From Acidobacteriota bacterium (GTDB taxonomy: Bacteria; Acidobacteriota; Vicinamibacteria; Vicinamibacterales; SCN-69-37): DNA of 11,087 nt. Shown piece by piece: positions 5,320 through 11,087 of the stretch (positions are counted from its first letter, which is position 1; each line of letters begins with the position of its first letter). Location of the stretch: the NCBI GenBank assembly GCA_024653875.1, contig JANLHE010000032.1, positions 1 to 11,087 of the forward strand, given 5' to 3'. Below the pieces are notes generated by a model. The model was not told the origin of the DNA, did not search any database, and saw only the letters and a list, made by a program, of their open reading frames with translations. The position numbers and the translations under genes are program-made.

Positions 5320-8013
5320 CTACCTGGACTCGACGCGCCCGCGGGCCCAGTCCCATCCCTCAAGTCCCTTGGTGTTCACCGCCTTCACCGCCACCTGCGT
5401 GCCTGCCGGCAGCGACGGCAGCACGGCGCGCGGTTCGGTGACGGTCACCCGCGTGCGCAGCGGATCGCTTTCGGGACCGTACGCCACGATGTACTGCCGC
5501 ACCCCGGTCTCGGGCGACGGGGTCCAGGTCACCGTGGTGCCGCTGCCAGCCGTGGCGATCGTCACGTCCTTGAGGCGCGACGGGCTCGACGCCAGGTACA
5601 TCAGCGTGGCCGCCGTGACCTTGGCCGTCTCGGTGACCTGCGCCTGACTGATCGTGTCGAGGTAATCGGTCGCCTGGTGGTAATTGGGGTTCGCGAGAAT
5701 CGGATACGACCCGATGCCGCCGACGATGTCGCCCCACGCCTCGTAGAAGGCCGCGGCATCCGTGCCCCGGTAGTACTTCGTGTCGTAGAGCACGAGATCC
5801 GTGAACTGGATCGCGGCACCGTGCTGGATGTCGCGGATGCCGGGGTTCGAGTAGCGAATCGTGTTGTTGAGCTGCGGGCCTTCGCCGGCCCAGCCGATCA
5901 TGTCGTTGTTGAGGGCGCCGACGACGTTCCATTGTTCGGCCGCCGCCCGCCGCACGAACTCACGGCTGCCCAGCAGGCCCGCCTCTTCACCGGTGAACGA
6001 GGCGAAGACGATCGTCGCAGGCTGCGGCGTCTGCGCCAGCAGTCGCGCGGCTTCGAGCAACGCCGTGGTCCCTGACGTGTCATCGTCGGCGCCCGGCCCG
6101 ATGGCCACCGAGTCAAAGTGGCTGCTCACCACGTAAATCAGGTTCGGATCGACCGTGCCGCGCAGCGTGGCGACCACGTTGGCCGTTCTCCCGCCGAGGG
6201 CGTTGGCCTGATTGAACCACTGCGTGTCCGGCGTGTACCCGAACGACGCGTAGGCGTTCGCCAGATAGGCGATGGCCTTGCCGTTGCCCGGCTGCGTGAC
6301 GTGCTTGGAGTCGAAGCCGTACAGGGCCTTGGCGTGTTCGTACACGCGCGTGACGGAGCCGGCGTTCACCACGGCCCGGACGGCGCCGGCGATGGGCGCG
6401 AAGAGGCGCGTGGTGCGATCGCGCAGCTCGGTTTCGTGCGCGAGGTTCGCGGTGAGGCGCGCGATGACCTCGTCCGCGGTGACGGTGCGGGTCAGGTCGG
6501 CGACGTAGATGCCGCGCTCGGGCGAGACCGTGTCGCCGTCCCGGTCGGCCACGATGAGCACGCGCGAGCCGTCGGCGGACGGCAGCCAGGTGTACTCCGG
6601 CACGACGGTGCGAATCGTGTTGTTGTGAAACAGCCGGCGGCGCGCGCCCGTGGTCAGGTCATAGACCTGCGACCGGCGATGCCGCGGTTCGCCCATCATG
6701 CCGAGGAGCGTGGTGTTGGTGAGAAACCGCGGCAGGATGTCGTGCTGGATGTCGCGGGTCACGCGGGTGTGGGTGGCGCCCTCGGTGATGTACAGCTCCC
6801 AGTCGGTGAACTGCATCAACTGATAGGCCACGCGTCTGCCGTCGGGAGACAGCGACGGCGCGTCCAGGCGCTCGCGGCCGGTCCGCACGACGGTCACCGT
6901 GTCGCCAAGCGCGGGCGAGACGTTCAGCGTGTAAGCGTCGGCGGTGCGGTTGATCCACGCGATCGTGCTGCCATCGGCGGACATCGTCGCACCCGAGCCG
7001 CTGACGATGCGGGTGCCCCTCGTGGCGAGGTTCAGGACCGCGAAGGACCCGGCGCCGCCGCCCGGCCCACCGGCGCGTCCGGCGCCTCCCGCACGGCCGC
7101 CACGGCCTCCGGCGCGTCCGCCGGCCACGCCTGGCGCGGCCGCAGGTGCCGCGGCGGTTGCCGCGGGTGGCTGGCGGAATGTGGGGGCTCCGGTTGTTGA
7201 ATAGAGCAGCGCCGTGCCGTTCGGGGCCACCGTGGTGACCGTCTTGAAACCGGGTGCGGATGTGAGCCGTTCCGGCGCGGCGCCGCCGGCCAGGTAGATG
7301 TCGGATCGGCTCAGGTCGGCGATCTCCGAGCCGACAAACACCACCGATTGATTGTCGGCCGCGAATGCCGGCGAGGTCTTGGCCAGGCCGGGCGTGGGCA
7401 CCACCCGGTCGGTGCCGGCGGCGAGGTCCCTGACCACCAGTTCCCCTTGCGTCGCCGTCAGCCATGCCGCCACGGTGGCGGCGATCTGGCGCTCAGGCGA
7501 GTTCGGGCCCGGCGCGGCCAGCAGTTGCTGCGCGTCCGTCCACTCGGCGGTCTGGGGTGGGCGAATCCACGCGGCGTGGGTGCCCGTCGCATTGACCGCC
7601 ACGCCGGCGCCGCGCACTTGCGCGACCACCTCGGCCTGTGGCGTGACGCGCACGATCCGGGTCGTCGGGCCGGCGGCGGAACCGACTTCGAAGAGCGCCA
7701 GGCGCCCGTCGGCGGAGAGGCGCGGCGCGCGCCCGTCGGCCGAAAGCGTGAGTGACGGGTAGTACTCGCCGGTGAGCAAGGCCACCCGCTCCAGGTACTC
7801 GGCGGCGGCGGGCGACTGCATGATCGCCAGCAGGTGCGGCAGGGCCAGGTGGTAATCGCCGGCATCCCAGTCGTTGAGGGCCTGCCGCCAGCGATCGGCC
7901 GGCGTGGCCGGGCCGGACTGGGCCAGGGTCACGGAAATCGCCGCGGCGGCCACCAGGGCCAGGACCACGGGGGCAAGGAGGCGACGGGTGCGCAAGCGTG
8001 AGGAGACCACCAT
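5320..8013 (-). CDS. Secreted M28 family zinc peptidase with N-terminal beta-propeller
   Basis: An 897-residue exported protein. Residues 1-32 are a signal peptide: basic SSRLRTRRLL, a long Ala/Val/Leu core, then TLAQSG. Residues about 90-510 hold TolB/PD40-like propeller repeats with the signature SADG or SPDG followed by a beta strand (91-94, 100-103, 345-348, 389-392, 479-482). Residues about 600-810 are an M28 aminopeptidase domain with the dinuclear zinc set: His632 (SSHFDS), an Asp of GADDDTSG (about 643-645), Glu676-Glu677 (FTGEEAGLLGS; catalytic base and ligand), Asp704 (NNDMIGW) and His779 (NYHQATD). Residues about 812-890 look like a fibronectin type III domain. A Gly/Arg-rich insert sits at 294-322. 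It probably degrades peptides in the periplasm or outside. The frame is open to 8103, but the ATG at 8013 gives the signal peptide and follows a -10 hexamer. It is the first gene of the unit with cREC, DUF3014 and the small zinc ribbon. Confidence 0.93.
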   Translation of the reverse strand: MVVSSRLRTRRLLAPVVLALVAAAAISVTLAQSGPATPADRWRQALNDWDAGDYHLALPHLLAIMQSPAAAEYLERVALLTGEYYPSLTLSADGRAPRLSADGRLALFEVGSAAGPTTRIVRVTPQAEVVAQVRGAGVAVNATGTHAAWIRPPQTAEWTDAQQLLAAPGPNSPERQIAATVAAWLTATQGELVVRDLAAGTDRVVPTPGLAKTSPAFAADNQSVVFVGSEIADLSRSDIYLAGGAAPERLTSAPGFKTVTTVAPNGTALLYSTTGAPTFRQPPAATAAAPAAAPGVAGGRAGGRGGRAGGAGRAGGPGGGAGSFAVLNLATRGTRIVSGSGATMSADGSTIAWINRTADAYTLNVSPALGDTVTVVRTGRERLDAPSLSPDGRRVAYQLMQFTDWELYITEGATHTRVTRDIQHDILPRFLTNTTLLGMMGEPRHRRSQVYDLTTGARRRLFHNNTIRTVVPEYTWLPSADGSRVLIVADRDGDTVSPERGIYVADLTRTVTADEVIARLTANLAHETELRDRTTRLFAPIAGAVRAVVNAGSVTRVYEHAKALYGFDSKHVTQPGNGKAIAYLANAYASFGYTPDTQWFNQANALGGRTANVVATLRGTVDPNLIYVVSSHFDSVAIGPGADDDTSGTTALLEAARLLAQTPQPATIVFASFTGEEAGLLGSREFVRRAAAEQWNVVGALNNDMIGWAGEGPQLNNTIRYSNPGIRDIQHGAAIQFTDLVLYDTKYYRGTDAAAFYEAWGDIVGGIGSYPILANPNYHQATDYLDTISQAQVTETAKVTAATLMYLASSPSRLKDVTIATAGSGTTVTWTPSPETGVRQYIVAYGPESDPLRTRVTVTEPRAVLPSLPAGTQVAVKAVNTKGLEGWDWARGRVESR
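7048..7134 (-). repeat. Coding low-complexity Gly/Arg/Ala tract in the M28 peptidase
   Basis: Residues 294-322 of the M28 protein are almost only Gly, Ala, Arg and Pro, with repeated AGGR, GGRGG and AGGAG units, preceded by an Ala/Pro-rich stretch (about 283-293). The DNA is a degenerate run of gcc/ggc-type triplets. It interrupts the propeller region and is probably a flexible loop. Confidence 0.8.
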
Positions 8014-8020
8014 GGCCGCA

Positions 8021-8026
8021 ATGATA
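8021..8026 (-). promoter_or_regulatory. Putative -10 element TATCAT for the M28-cREC-DUF3014-zinc-ribbon unit
   Basis: On the minus strand TATCAT ends 7 nt before the ATG at 8013, matching a leaderless start. It is close to the TATAAT consensus (5 of 6). No Shine-Dalgarno lies in the GC-rich gap. Confidence 0.5.
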
Positions 8027-8047
8027 GGCCACGCGGGAGCGAAGTGC

Positions 8048-8053
8048 GACAAT
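8048..8053 (+). promoter_or_regulatory. Putative -10 element GACAAT for the ferritin gene
   Basis: GACAAT (4 of 6 to TATAAT, keeping the key A2 and T6) ends 6 nt before the ATG at 8060. The position is identical to that of the -10 of the Yip1 and pruA genes. No Fur-box-like palindrome was seen in the 46-bp intergenic region. Confidence 0.35.
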
Positions 8054-8059
8054 AGGTCC

Positions 8060-8566
8060 ATGACCCCCACCGTCCTCGAGGCCGTCAATGGCCAGATCAG
8101 CAACGAGTTCTCCGCGTCGTTTTCCTACCTGGCGATGGCCGCCTGGTGCGAGCACCATCAGTTCACGGGGGCCGGCCACTGGCTGCGCCTGCAGAGCCAG
8201 GAGGAATACACGCACGCGATGAAGTTGTTCAACTTCGTGCTGGCGCGCAATTACCAGGCGTCGGTGGCGGGCATCGAGCGTCCGCGCGGCGACTTCGCGT
8301 CGCTGTGTGACGTGTTCGAGTCGGCCCAGAAACAGGAGCAGGCGGTCAGCGGGCAGATCGACGCGCTCTACGAACTGGCGTTCCGGGAGAAGGTGTTCGC
8401 GGCGATGGCCGAACTGCAGTGGTTCATCACCGAGCAGGTCGAAGAAGAGAAGACCATCCGCGAGATCGTGGCGAAACTGCGCATGGTGAAGGACGACCCG
8501 TCCTCGCTGCTGGATCTGGATCGCGAACTGGGCGCGCGGGCGGCCGCCCCGGCGCCTGGCGCCTGA
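8060..8566 (+). CDS. ftn: Non-heme ferritin (iron storage)
   Basis: A 168-residue four-helix ferritin that oxidises ferrous iron and stores it in a 24-subunit shell. The diiron residues can be aligned with E. coli FtnA with a constant offset of one: Glu16 (NEFSASFSYLAMA), Glu49 and His52 (EEYTHAMKLF), Glu93 (QKQEQAV) and Gln126 (ITEQVEEE), plus Glu129 for the third iron site. The length is normal, with an Ala/Pro-rich tail (about 158-168). The frame is open back to 7874, but that runs through the M28 gene on the other strand; MTPTVLEAVNGQ is the expected ferritin N-terminus. It diverges from the M28 gene over 46 bp and ends 3 nt from the STAS stop on the other strand. A bacterioferritin is unlikely, as no heme-binding Met motif is seen. 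Confidence 0.93.
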   Translation: MTPTVLEAVNGQISNEFSASFSYLAMAAWCEHHQFTGAGHWLRLQSQEEYTHAMKLFNFVLARNYQASVAGIERPRGDFASLCDVFESAQKQEQAVSGQIDALYELAFREKVFAAMAELQWFITEQVEEEKTIREIVAKLRMVKDDPSSLLDLDRELGARAAAPAPGA

Positions 8567-8578
8567 TCATCAGGCGCC
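8558..8578. terminator. Bidirectional hairpin shared by the ferritin and STAS stop codons
   Basis: The arms GGCGCCTG (8558-8565) and CAGGCGCC (8571-8578) form a perfect 8-bp GC-rich stem with the loop ATCAT. Pairing extends to a 10-bp palindrome around a single central base. The loop region contains the ends of both stop codons, TGA of ferritin (8564-8566) and TGA of STAS (8572-8570). No T-tract follows on either strand, so it is not a classical intrinsic terminator, but the symmetric place between convergent genes suggests an end-of-transcript role. Confidence 0.55.
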
Positions 8579-8911
8579 GAGCGCGGCGCGGGCGGCATCA
8601 ACGGACGCGTGCGTCTCGAAGATGCCTTCCAGGCCCGCCAGCGTGAGCAGTTCGGCGATCCGGGCGGTGGTGCCGACAAGCGCCAGCCGGCCGCCCTGCC
8701 TGGCGACGCTGATGTGGGCCGCGATCAACTCGCCCAGCCGGGTGCTGTCGATGTAGGGCACGCGGGACAGGTCCAGGAGCACGACGCGCGCGCCGCCGGC
8801 AATGGCGCTCGTCGCGGCCTGCTTGAGACCGCCGGGTTTGTCGCTGACGGTCAGCCGACCCGTCAGCCGGATGATGGCGATCGCGCCGTCGAGTGAAGTG
8901 TCAATTTCCAT
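8570..8911 (-). CDS. STAS-domain protein, anti-sigma factor antagonist type
   Basis: A 113-residue single-domain protein of normal STAS length. It opens MEIDTSLDGAIAIIRLTGRLT, and the core motif is VVLLDLSRVPYIDSTRLGEL at about 43-62. This matches the conserved SpoIIAA-type segment (D-S-S/T-G-L-G), in which a Ser or Thr is phosphorylated by an anti-sigma kinase. Here the motif is D55-S56-T57-R58-L59-G60, with Arg in place of the usual Gly. Such proteins act in partner switching with a HATPase-type anti-sigma factor; no partner kinase or phosphatase is in this window. An in-frame GTG at 8920 would add three residues (VST or MST); ATG is preferred because STAS proteins usually begin just before the first strand. 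It is convergent with ferritin and divergent from pruA. Confidence 0.88.
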   Translation of the reverse strand: MEIDTSLDGAIAIIRLTGRLTVSDKPGGLKQAATSAIAGGARVVLLDLSRVPYIDSTRLGELIAAHISVARQGGRLALVGTTARIAELLTLAGLEGIFETHASVDAARAALGA

Positions 8912-8924
8912 CGTAGACACCGCT

Positions 8925-8930
8925 ATTGTA
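8925..8930 (-). promoter_or_regulatory. Putative -10 element TACAAT for the STAS gene
   Basis: On the minus strand TACAAT (5 of 6 to TATAAT) ends 13 nt before the ATG at 8911 and 4 nt before the GTG at 8920. Transcription would begin near 8918, giving a leader of about 7 nt for the ATG. No Shine-Dalgarno is seen in it. Confidence 0.45.
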
Positions 8931-8941
8931 TCCGCGTCGGG

Positions 8942-8947
8942 TAGAAT
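8942..8947 (+). promoter_or_regulatory. Putative -10 element TAGAAT for pruA
   Basis: TAGAAT (5 of 6 to TATAAT) ends exactly 6 nt before the ATG at 8954, so the predicted start of transcription is the A of the start codon. No Shine-Dalgarno is present in the gap TGGCGC. Confidence 0.5.
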
Positions 8948-8953
8948 TGGCGC

Positions 8954-10594
8954 ATGTCATCGATCGCCTCCCTCAGTGCTCTCCGCCGCGTACCTGCGGC
9001 CGTCAACGAACCCATCAAGTCCTACGCGCCCGGTTCGCCGGAGCGGGCGGAGCTCAAGGCCCGCCTCGCCTCGATGACCACCGAGCGCGTGGAGATACCG
9101 CTCATTATCGGTGGCAAGGAAATCCGCACCGGCAAGACGGCGCAGTCCGTGATGCCGTTTCAGCACGGCCACGTGCTGGCCGAATACCACATGGCGTCAC
9201 CTGAGCATGTGCAGCAGGCCATCGCCGCCGCGCTGACGGCTCGCAGGGAATGGGCGAACTGGCCCTGGGAGGACCGCGCCGCGGTGATTCTCAAGGCGGC
9301 CGAATTGCTGGCGACCACCTGGAAATCCACGCTCAACGCGGCGACGATGCTGGGGCAGGCGAAGACGGCGTACCAGTCGGAGATTGACGCCGCGTGCGAA
9401 CTGATCGACTTCTGGCGGTTCAACGCGCAGTACGCGCAGGAGATCTTCAGCGACCAGCCGGCCAACGGCGCCGGCGTATGGAACCAGCTGGAGTATCGCG
9501 CGCTGGAAGGATTCGTCTACGCCGTGTCGCCGTTCAACTTCACGGCCATCGGCGGCAACCTGTCGAGCGCGCCCGCGCTGATGGGCAATACCGTTGTCTG
9601 GAAGCCCGCGTCGTCGGCGATGCTGAGCGCGTACTACATCATGAAGATCTTCGAGGCGGCCGGCATGCCGCCGGGCGTGATCAACTTCGTGCCGGGCAGC
9701 GCCGGGCCGATCACCAACGCCGTGCTGGCCTCGCCGGACCTGGCCGGGATTCACTTCACGGGCAGCACCGAGGTCTTCCAGAGCATGTGGAAGACGGTGG
9801 GCGAGAACATCTCGCGGTACAAGACCTATCCGCGCCTCGTGGGCGAGACCGGAGGCAAGGACTTTATCATCGCGCATCCGTCGGCGGACCCGGCGGCCGT
9901 GGCCGTGGCCATCGTGCGTGGCGGCTTTGAGTACTCCGGGCAGAAGTGCTCGGCGGCCAGCCGCGTCTACGTGCCGCAATCGCTGTGGGGCGAAGTGCGC
10001 GACCGGACGATTGCGATGATGCGCGAACTCAAGATGGGCGATCCGCGCGACTTCCGCAACTTCCTGAGCGCGGTCATCGATCGCAAGGCGTTCGATCGCA
10101 TCAGCAGCTACCTTGATGAGGGCAAGAAGACGGCGACGATCCTGCAGGGTGGCGGGTGCGATGCGAGCGAAGGGTTCTACGTGGAGCCGACCCTTGTGGA
10201 GACGAAGGATCCGGCGTACCGCCTGATGTGCGAGGAAATCTTTGGCCCGGTCGTGACGGCATACGCCTATCCCGATGCCAAGTGGCTGGAGACGCTGGAC
10301 GTGCTCGACAAGACGTCGCCGTACGCGCTGACCGGCGCGGTGTTTGCCACCGAGCGCACGGCGGTGCGCGAGGCGACCAGCGCCCTGCGCAATGCCGCGG
10401 GCAATTTCTACATCAACGACAAGCCGACCGGCGCGGTGGTGGGGCAGCAGCCGTTTGGCGGCGCGCGCGCCTCGGGCACCAACGACAAGGCGGGCTCGAA
10501 GTCCAACCTCACGCGGTGGGTCAGCACGCGCACGATCAAGGAGACGTTCGTGCCGCCGACCGACTACAAGTACCCGTTCATGACCGGAGAATAG
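8954..10594 (+). CDS. pruA: 1-Pyrroline-5-carboxylate dehydrogenase (L-glutamate gamma-semialdehyde dehydrogenase)
   Basis: A 546-residue NAD-dependent aldehyde dehydrogenase that oxidises glutamate semialdehyde (from P5C) to glutamate, the last step of proline breakdown. Visible motifs: SPFNFTAIGGN with Asn195 (192-202), the cofactor segment VVWKPASSA (214-222), FTGST (268-272), catalytic Glu298 in VGETGGKDF, the nucleophile Cys332 in SGQKCSAASR, and EEIFGPV (427-433). The N-terminal extension with NEPIKSYAPGS and the C-terminal KETFVPPTDYKYP are typical of the long, ALDH4A1-like P5CDH group. There is no fused or adjacent proline dehydrogenase, so PutA-type fusion is ruled out and a separate prodh gene is expected elsewhere. 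The start at 8954 is the first ATG of the frame, directly downstream of a -10 hexamer. Confidence 0.94.
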   Translation: MSSIASLSALRRVPAAVNEPIKSYAPGSPERAELKARLASMTTERVEIPLIIGGKEIRTGKTAQSVMPFQHGHVLAEYHMASPEHVQQAIAAALTARREWANWPWEDRAAVILKAAELLATTWKSTLNAATMLGQAKTAYQSEIDAACELIDFWRFNAQYAQEIFSDQPANGAGVWNQLEYRALEGFVYAVSPFNFTAIGGNLSSAPALMGNTVVWKPASSAMLSAYYIMKIFEAAGMPPGVINFVPGSAGPITNAVLASPDLAGIHFTGSTEVFQSMWKTVGENISRYKTYPRLVGETGGKDFIIAHPSADPAAVAVAIVRGGFEYSGQKCSAASRVYVPQSLWGEVRDRTIAMMRELKMGDPRDFRNFLSAVIDRKAFDRISSYLDEGKKTATILQGGGCDASEGFYVEPTLVETKDPAYRLMCEEIFGPVVTAYAYPDAKWLETLDVLDKTSPYALTGAVFATERTAVREATSALRNAAGNFYINDKPTGAVVGQQPFGGARASGTNDKAGSKSNLTRWVSTRTIKETFVPPTDYKYPFMTGE

Positions 10595-10604
10595 GCAGAG
10601 TCGT

Positions 10605-10635
10605 TCGGAGGTCCCGCGCTTCAGCCCGGGACGGG
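10605..10635. repeat. Palindromic repeat, copy 1 (imperfect)
   Basis: A 31-bp unit of TCGGAGGTCCCG, then CGCTTCAGCCCG, then GGACGGG, 10 bp after the pruA stop. It differs from copy 2 at one base (C at 10616 where copy 2 has G at 10656), which breaks one pair of the stem. It recalls GC-rich palindromes dispersed between genes in acidobacterial genomes, but this is from memory. Confidence 0.8.
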
Positions 10636-10644
10636 CGGCACTCC

Positions 10645-10675
10645 TCGGAGGTCCCGGGCTTCAGCCCGGGACGGG
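10645..10675. repeat. Palindromic repeat, copy 2 (perfect stem)
   Basis: The same 31-bp unit 40 bp downstream of copy 1, separated from it by 9 bp. Its core is a perfect inverted repeat: GTCCCGGGCT and AGCCCGGGAC around TC, which folds as a 9-bp stem with a TTCA loop. The two copies lie between the ends of convergent genes, where they could stop transcription or stabilise 3' ends. Confidence 0.85.
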
Positions 10676-10689
10676 ACCGTGCTCCGCCA

Positions 10690-10720
10690 GATTCCAGCGT
10701 GCGATCAGCGCGCTGGAATC
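10690..10720. terminator. Hairpin over the stop codon of the right-edge gene
   Basis: A perfect 10-bp inverted repeat, GATTCCAGCG (10690-10699) and CGCTGGAATC (10711-10720), with an 11-nt loop that holds the TGA stop (10707-10705) of the minus-strand gene. There is no T-run after it. It may act as a 3'-end structure for that gene. Confidence 0.5.
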
Positions 10721-11087
10721 GCCAGATGGCGCAGAATCAAATCGGTCCGGCCGGGGTCGCCGGTCGTCGCCAGCACGCTCGCGGCCGTGTCCACGGCGCG
10801 ATACCACGCGCGCAGGCCCTCTCCCAGATACGCCGTCCAGTTCGCGAAGACGTGCGCGGCCAGGAATCGGCGCCGCGCCTGGTCCGTCATCGCGGGCGCG
10901 CGCGGGGCCGACAGCGCCCGCGCGGCCTCGTCCCGCCAGGCCGGCGGGACGGCGGCCAGCGCGTCCGCGCACCGCGCATCGATCCCTGCGTCGGCCGCGG
11001 CCGACGGCGCGCGCGTGGTGAGCGCCGCGTTCCTGGCGTACGCGAATGCGCGCTCGACGTGTGGCGTGAGCGGCCCGTGATCGACCG
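10705..11087 (-). CDS. Unrecognised protein, C-terminal 127 residues (cut by window edge)
   Basis: An open frame from the right edge (first complete codon at 11085-11083) to TGA at 10707-10705. The sequence is Ala/Arg-rich and helical, with a better-looking segment RRRFLAAHVFANWTAYLGEGLRAWYRAVDTAASVL and an end DLILRHLAIPAR. The aromatic-rich helix resembles the C-terminal region of some YkgJ/FliB-like cysteine-cluster proteins, but the part that would hold the cysteines is outside the window, so this is only a guess. A competing plus-strand frame (10679-11080) has no recognisable features and a composition typical of an antisense shadow. A hairpin covers the stop codon, which supports this strand. 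Confidence 0.6.
   Translation of the reverse strand, partial: VDHGPLTPHVERAFAYARNAALTTRAPSAAADAGIDARCADALAAVPPAWRDEAARALSAPRAPAMTDQARRRFLAAHVFANWTAYLGEGLRAWYRAVDTAASVLATTGDPGRTDLILRHLAIPAR

Noticed and set aside
4507..6075. 522-residue plus-strand open frame across the cREC and M28 genes
   Set aside because: It runs antisense to two genes with clear motifs and shows Arg/Val/Gly-rich shadow composition without any recognisable domain.
6118..7200. 360-residue plus-strand open frame inside the M28 gene
   Set aside because: Antisense shadow of the peptidase; low-complexity composition and no motifs.
8014..8103. Longer N-terminus for the M28 peptidase (from 8103 or the ATG at 8061)
   Set aside because: It would overlap the ferritin start, and put about 16 to 30 residues before a typical signal peptide that begins at the ATG at 8013.
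10605..10675. Start of a CRISPR array
   Set aside because: There are only two copies, the spacer is 9 bp, the unit is itself a long palindrome and no cas gene is present.
10679..11080. 133-residue plus-strand open frame at the right edge
   Set aside because: It is Ala/Arg/Ser-rich without motifs; the minus-strand frame has better protein character and a hairpin at its stop codon.

Overview
The window is high-GC bacterial chromosome, densely packed with genes on both strands. The gene content suggests an acidobacterium of the Vicinamibacteria type: a secreted M28 peptidase with a TolB-like propeller and a Gly/Arg-rich insert, DUF3014 and DUF3810 proteins, a long P5C dehydrogenase, and GC-rich palindromic repeats. 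This assignment rests on remembered genome style, not on a marker gene, and is tentative. There is no rRNA, tRNA, insertion sequence or phage gene, so this looks like ordinary chromosome rather than an island.

Layout. (1) 1-318, minus: N-terminus of a molybdopterin oxidoreductase, cut by the window edge. (2) 342-3306, plus: a tight three-gene unit of a Yip1-type membrane protein, a type II NADH dehydrogenase (ndh) and a DUF3810 membrane metallopeptidase-like protein. (3) 8013-3198, minus: a likely four-gene unit of a secreted M28 peptidase, a zinc-ribbon/cREC/zinc-ribbon protein, a DUF3014 membrane-anchored protein and a small zinc-ribbon protein. Its end overlaps the end of DUF3810 by 109 bp. 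(4) 8060-8566, plus: ferritin. (5) 8570-8911, minus: a STAS-domain protein, tail to tail with ferritin across a shared hairpin. (6) 8954-10594, plus: 1-pyrroline-5-carboxylate dehydrogenase (pruA). (7) 10605-10675: two copies of a palindromic repeat. (8) 10705-11087, minus: C-terminus of an unrecognised protein with a hairpin over its stop codon.

Two patterns stand out. First, the minus-strand unit carries three zinc ribbons in two genes. All three have exactly the spacing C-x2-C-x28-C-x2-C and share further aligned residues, so they look like copies of one module. Two of them flank a receiver-like cREC domain that itself contains an extra Cys/His-rich insert. I know of no described function for this combination. 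Second, five genes that begin transcription units have a TAnnnT-like -10 hexamer (one is GACAAT) ending 6 or 7 nt before the ATG. This fits leaderless transcription. Three divergent gene pairs have both -10 elements packed into 23 to 46 bp; in one pair the two hexamers share a TA. Two of the genes inside operons instead show Shine-Dalgarno-like sequences.

The genes do not form one obvious pathway. Respiration (NDH-2), proline/glutamate catabolism (P5CDH), iron storage (ferritin) and peptide turnover (M28) are general housekeeping or catabolic functions. The cREC/zinc-ribbon set is the least explained part.
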